Assembly: GCA_038254435.1 (NCBI GenBank)
Contig: JBBSGD010000013.1
Location: 1 to 44,396, forward strand
Direction of reading: 5' to 3'
Origin: JBBSGD01 sp038254435
GTDB lineage: Bacteria; Actinomycetota; CADDZG01; WHSQ01
DNA length: 44,396 nucleotides
A program made the translations under genes and the position numbers. Of the stretch, positions 40,949 to 44,396 are shown piece after piece (position 1 is the first letter of the stretch; each line of letters opens with the position of its first letter). The notes below the pieces were generated by a model, which was not told the origin of the DNA, ran no database searches, and saw only the letters and a program-made list of their open reading frames with translations.

Positions 40949-42409
40949 ATGGCCCAGACCGCACCGGTTCTCGACCCCCACAAGGCGCCCCGTCGCCAGC
41001 CGCTGCAGCGCCAGAGCGCCCAGCGCATAGCACTGCGCGTCCTGGTCGACGCGCTGGCGGTGTCGGCGTCGCTGTTCATCGCCTCCATCATCCGCTTCGA
41101 GATACTCAACGACACGCTCCCGGCCGCCCGCTACAGCTACACCGTCATCACGCTCGTCGCTACGCCCGCGTGGCTGATGCTGTTCTGGCTCTACGGCCTG
41201 TACGAGCCTCGCCAGGTCCTCAGTCCCATCAACGAGTTCAAACAGGTGCTGCACGGAGTCGTGGCGGGCGTTGTCGGCATCTTTCTCGCCGACTCCATCC
41301 TCGACCTCAACCTCGCACGTGGGTGGACCCTCGTGGGCATGGTGAGCGGCTTCCTCATCGTCGGAGGCGAGCGCCTGATCGTTCGCAAGAGCCTTCATTT
41401 CCTTCGGCGGCGCGGCGGCGACGTCACCCGAACGATCGTGCTCGGAAGTAACCACGAGGCGCGCACCGTTGCGCGCACTCTCGAGCGCGAGGCGTGGCTC
41501 GGCTACAAGATCATCGGTTTCGTAGACGACGCCACGACCCTGGGCGATGAGGTAGGCGACGGACATCCGTGTATCGGGCGAACCGAAGACGTGCGCAGCG
41601 TCGTCATGGCACACAACGCCACGCTCGTCCTGGTTGCCGCTTCGGCCTTCGATGCGGCCCGCCTCAACCGGCTCTTCTGGGCGCTGCAGGACGTCGACGT
41701 CGACATGCAGATCACCTCGGGAACAGTCGATCTCATGGCGTCGCGCATGATCGTGCAATCGGTTGCGGGGATCCCTCTCTTGTACGTGCGACGCACCGGC
41801 ATGGACAAGCTGCAACGAACCATCAAACGGACGATGGACGTCATCGGCTCGGCGCTCCTCATAGCATTGCTGTCCCCGGTGCTCGCGTGGATAGCGTTGT
41901 GGATTCGCCGCGACTCCCGCGGTGACGCCTTCTTCCGGCAGGTACGGTCCGGACGGGACGGGAAGACCTTCACCTGTGTCAAGTTCCGCACGATGGTCGC
42001 GGACGCGGAATCAAAGCGCGCCGAGCTCGAACACCTCTCGGAGGGCCCCGGCCTCCTCTTCAAGCTGCGCGAGGACCCGCGCGTGACGGGTGCCGGCAGG
42101 GTGCTAAGGCGATACTCTTTCGATGAGCTACCCCAGCTCTTCAATGTGCTGCGCGGCGAGATGAGCCTCGTCGGCCCGCGGCCTGCGTTGCCGAGCGAGG
42201 TCGAGCAGTACGACGACTGGGTCTACAACCGCCTCAGGGTGAAGCCCGGCATGACGGGGCTGTGGCAAGTCTCGGGTCGCACCGACACGAGCTTTGCCGA
42301 CTATGTGCGCTACGACCTCTTTTACATCCAGAACTGGTCGCTGTCCCTTGACGTGTGGATCTTGTGGCGGACGTTGAGGGCAGTGACCTCGGCAGAAGGA
42401 GCGCACTGA
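40949..42409 (+). CDS. polyprenyl-phosphate sugar-1-phosphate transferase (WbaP/EpsE type)
   Basis: Initiating enzyme of exopolysaccharide or O-antigen-like synthesis: moves a sugar-1-phosphate from a nucleotide sugar to undecaprenyl phosphate in the membrane. The 486-residue protein has four N-terminal membrane segments (about 30-145), a Rossmann-like middle domain (TIVLGSNHEARTVARTL near 165) and a C-terminal catalytic domain beginning KRTMDVIGSALLIALLSPVL. Catalytic and signature parts are KFRTMVADAE, RRYSFDELPQLFNVLRGEMS with the Asp-Glu pair, LVGPRPALPSEV and KPGMTGLWQVSGR. ATG 40949 follows the previous stop by 7 nt with AAGGGA upstream. A hairpin with T6 follows the gene. Confidence 0.92.
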   Translation: MAQTAPVLDPHKAPRRQPLQRQSAQRIALRVLVDALAVSASLFIASIIRFEILNDTLPAARYSYTVITLVATPAWLMLFWLYGLYEPRQVLSPINEFKQVLHGVVAGVVGIFLADSILDLNLARGWTLVGMVSGFLIVGGERLIVRKSLHFLRRRGGDVTRTIVLGSNHEARTVARTLEREAWLGYKIIGFVDDATTLGDEVGDGHPCIGRTEDVRSVVMAHNATLVLVAASAFDAARLNRLFWALQDVDVDMQITSGTVDLMASRMIVQSVAGIPLLYVRRTGMDKLQRTIKRTMDVIGSALLIALLSPVLAWIALWIRRDSRGDAFFRQVRSGRDGKTFTCVKFRTMVADAESKRAELEHLSEGPGLLFKLREDPRVTGAGRVLRRYSFDELPQLFNVLRGEMSLVGPRPALPSEVEQYDDWVYNRLRVKPGMTGLWQVSGRTDTSFADYVRYDLFYIQNWSLSLDVWILWRTLRAVTSAEGAH

Positions 42410-42410
42410 G

Positions 42411-42431
42411 GGGCCTGCTGCCCGCTTTTTT
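42411..42431 (+). terminator. weak intrinsic terminator after the sugar transferase
   Basis: GGGC pairs with GCCC around a 5-nt loop and is followed two bases later by TTTTTT (42426-42431). The stem is short, but a T6 run is rare in DNA this GC-rich. Confidence 0.35.
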
Positions 42432-42448
42432 CGCGTCTCCAAGAGCGG

Positions 42449-42454
42449 TACGCT
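42449..42454 (+). promoter_or_regulatory. -10 box TACGCT of the ACT-domain gene
   Basis: TACGCT is followed by 6 nt and ATG 42461, again a leaderless layout. Confidence 0.5.
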
Positions 42455-42460
42455 TCGATC

Positions 42461-42838
42461 ATGCTCGAAGAGATCATCGTGAGCGTGGGCGACAGGCCGA
42501 GCGCCCTGGCAGAGGTCGGCGAGATCCTCGGCGCGTCGGGGGTCAACATTGAGACGCTCACTGCGGCGGCGGTCGACGGACGGGGCCACATAAGGCTCGT
42601 CGTCGACGACGGCGAAGACGCCGGCGAAGCGCTAGCGTCGCACGGTTTCACGGTCGAGGGATCGCGCCGCGTGATGGCGGTGACGCTCGACGACAGGCCC
42701 GGGGAGCTCGGCCGCTACTGCCGCAAGCTTGCCGGTGCCGGCGTGGCGATCTCTGCCGTCTACCTCGCTCGTCGTAACGGCGGGGAGACCGAGCTCATCT
42801 TCGCGGTGGACGATCCCGACATCGCGCGCAAAGCCTGA
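42461..42838 (+). CDS. tandem ACT-domain protein
   Basis: A 125-residue protein made of two ACT domains: residues ~3-65 (EEIIVSVGDRPSALAEVGEI, then GVNIETLTAAAV and HIRLVVDDGEDA) and ~68-122 (VMAVTLDDRPGELGRYCRKL, then GVAISAVYLARR and TELIFAVDDP). Each has the D-R-P-G/S-x-L motif of ligand-binding ACT units. Such stand-alone pairs sense amino acids, but no partner enzyme is fused or adjacent. It is convergent with the second phosphatase-like gene, with stops 7 nt apart. Confidence 0.82.
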   Translation: MLEEIIVSVGDRPSALAEVGEILGASGVNIETLTAAAVDGRGHIRLVVDDGEDAGEALASHGFTVEGSRRVMAVTLDDRPGELGRYCRKLAGAGVAISAVYLARRNGGETELIFAVDDPDIARKA

Positions 42839-42845
42839 CCGCGCC

Positions 42846-44396
42846 CTACAGATACCCGAGGTTGCGCAGCGATTCCTCGATCTGGGCCTCCTCGTCGGAC
42901 GAGTACGGTCCGGCCTCGGCTCCTTCACCCGCGTTGGGAAGGGTCATGGCTGTGACCTCGACCGGCCTGTCCACAAGCATGCCTGCGGGCAGGAAATCGT
43001 CCATCACGCGCCCGTCGAGCTCGGGGATGGCGATCCCGGCCAGGTACAGGGCGGTGGGCATGATGTCATAGAGGTGAGCCCTGAGGCCCGCGCGTGCATC
43101 GACGCCCGGCCCGGCGATACCGACGATTCCATCCATGTGGTGGAAGCCGCGCGGCAGCTCCCTGTAGTCGGTGATCGCGCCGGGTGAGAAGAGGCCGTCG
43201 CTCAGCTCGTAGGAGTAGTCACGGCACACGGGGAACAGATCGGGGGCGCCGGGGGCCTGCGGCCCCTCAAGCACGTCTTCCTTCTTGTGCATGTGGTCGA
43301 GGACGGGACGCCCGTCCACCGGGTCTTTGAGCTCGGTGAAGCGAGCAATGATCTCGTCGCGCACGGCTTCGTAGTCCGACTCCTCGACGATCCCGTGGGG
43401 CTCGCGCCCCTTGAGGTTGATGTAGATGCCCTGCTGGGGGTTGGGGGCCGAAAATGCCTTGGTCCTGGACCAGTCAATCGAGGAGTGGGCCGAGGACTTG
43501 GCCTTCTTCCAAACCTGCTTGGGAACCACACCTTTGACCTTCTTGGCGAGCTTGCGCACGCGGGCGGAGGAACCGACGGCTCCGCCCGCGCCCGACAGCG
43601 ACAGCAGACCCCACTCCTTGAGGGCAAAGTTCTGGTTGACCACCTTGTCCTTCGGGCCGAAGCCGTGGTCGGACATGCTGATGACGTAGCCGTTCGAGCC
43701 CGCCCATGCGACTAGGTCGCCGATCACCGCGTCCATCTCGTCGAAGAACCGCCACACTCTGGCGCGGATGGCGCCGGCTTCGGGGCGTGTGTAGTGCTCG
43801 CAGCGCGGATCTATGTACTTGTAGTGGACGTGCATGAGCCTGTCCGGCGCCTCGAGCACAGCGAAGAGAAGCGGCAAGTCGCCGTCGGTGGCGAGGAGGT
43901 ACTGCAGGGCCTTGCGCTTGCGGGTGAGGTTGCGCGACAGCCGTTCGATGATCTCTGTCGATTTCCAGTCCTGGTCGTAGTCGACCTCGATGTCGATCTC
44001 GTAGCTGCCCACGTGGTCGATGATCTTGGCTGCAAGGTCCGGCGGCTGGGTGAAGCCCTCGGGCGTTGCGCCCCCTCCCTCGGGGGTCAGCATCCCCGAC
44101 ACCGCCCATCCGTCGACGGGAGGAGGTGGATAGGTCATCGGGATGTTGAACAGGCCCATTCTCCTGCCCTGCGCGTTAGCAACGTTCCAGATCGCCGGCG
44201 CGGTGACGCGGTCGAGCCGCACGAGGCCCTCGCGCCGCTGCGCATTGCCCAGAGTGAAACCGAAGATGCCGTGCTTGCCGGGATTGACCCCTGTGAAGAT
44301 GGACGTCCACCCCGGAGGTGTGTAAGGGGGCACCGTCGAGGTCAGCTTGCCTTGCGCGCCGCGCTGGAGAAGGGCTTTGAAGTTGGGCATGTGACC
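42846..44396 (-). CDS. alkaline-phosphatase-superfamily protein, paralogue 2 (5' end outside the window)
   Basis: At least 514 residues are visible; compared with the paralogue at 39328-40941 about 25 N-terminal residues, including the first metal Asp, lie beyond base 44396, so the ATG at 44390 is probably internal. The nucleophile Thr is in PPYTPPGWTSIFTG, followed by GVNPGKHGIFGFTLGNAQ. Metal-site stretches are VLEAPDRLMHVHYK and VISMSDHGFGPKD. The C-terminal tail SDEEAQIEESLRNLGYL mirrors that of paralogue 1. The two genes flank the sugar transferase and face each other across the ACT gene. Confidence 0.82.
   Translation of the reverse strand, partial: GHMPNFKALLQRGAQGKLTSTVPPYTPPGWTSIFTGVNPGKHGIFGFTLGNAQRREGLVRLDRVTAPAIWNVANAQGRRMGLFNIPMTYPPPPVDGWAVSGMLTPEGGGATPEGFTQPPDLAAKIIDHVGSYEIDIEVDYDQDWKSTEIIERLSRNLTRKRKALQYLLATDGDLPLLFAVLEAPDRLMHVHYKYIDPRCEHYTRPEAGAIRARVWRFFDEMDAVIGDLVAWAGSNGYVISMSDHGFGPKDKVVNQNFALKEWGLLSLSGAGGAVGSSARVRKLAKKVKGVVPKQVWKKAKSSAHSSIDWSRTKAFSAPNPQQGIYINLKGREPHGIVEESDYEAVRDEIIARFTELKDPVDGRPVLDHMHKKEDVLEGPQAPGAPDLFPVCRDYSYELSDGLFSPGAITDYRELPRGFHHMDGIVGIAGPGVDARAGLRAHLYDIMPTALYLAGIAIPELDGRVMDDFLPAGMLVDRPVEVTAMTLPNAGEGAEAGPYSSDEEAQIEESLRNLGYL

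Overview
The window is high-GC DNA whose gene content points to an actinomycete-like bacterium (Actinomycetota), probably a deep-branching or uncultured lineage. The pointers are a stand-alone acyl-CoA carboxylase epsilon-type subunit behind a propionyl-CoA carboxylase beta gene, an F420/LLM-type oxidoreductase, a DinB/DUF664 protein, a 1612-residue NAD-glutamate dehydrogenase, many GTG starts with GTGA/ATGA stop-start overlaps, and many genes whose start codon lies 6-7 nt after a TANNNT -10 box (leaderless transcripts). No rRNA, phage or CRISPR is seen. The species cannot be named from this sequence.

Left region (1-14.1 kb), acyl-CoA/propionate metabolism plus an envelope-precursor operon. 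Methylmalonyl-CoA epimerase, an MFS transporter and purM run rightward. A small membrane protein faces purM. Propionyl-CoA carboxylase beta and an epsilon-like subunit follow, then a convergent double 3-hydroxyacyl-CoA dehydrogenase, then a B12-dependent mutase of the ethylmalonyl-CoA mutase/MeaA type. A luciferase-like oxidoreductase leads into a tight block of DUF4012 protein, LicC-like cytidylyltransferase and sn-glycerol-1-phosphate dehydrogenase. Two almost identical 49-bp palindromic elements lie in opposite orientation at 61-109 and 14123-14171.

Middle region (about 14.2-31.9 kb), a carbohydrate-utilisation island with decayed IS3-type transposase pieces at both ends. It carries a PfkB-type sugar-phosphate kinase, a dead amino-acid permease, a glycerol-kinase-like FGGY kinase with two FAD oxidoreductases (GlpA-like and GlpB-like), and a leftward operon SIS isomerase - GH35 beta-galactosidase - ABC binding protein - two permeases - ATPase. 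A divergent DeoR-type regulator, a ROK sugar kinase and a secreted protein of unknown family complete it. Read together, the genes could import a galactoside, hydrolyse it in the cytoplasm, send the sugar through a tagatose-6-phosphate-like route and send a polyol aglycone through the FGGY kinase and the FAD oxidoreductases. A 27-bp dyad overlapping the operon's -10 box is the candidate operator.

Right region (31.9-44.4 kb). NAD-glutamate dehydrogenase is followed by a tRNA-Lys-like relic with a 5-nt anticodon loop. A patch of small accessory genes comes next (an internally deleted winged-helix protein, a GNAT-like protein, a DinB protein). The end is an envelope-polysaccharide block: two alkaline-phosphatase-superfamily paralogues, the second running off the window, flank a polyprenyl-phosphate sugar transferase and a tandem ACT-domain protein.
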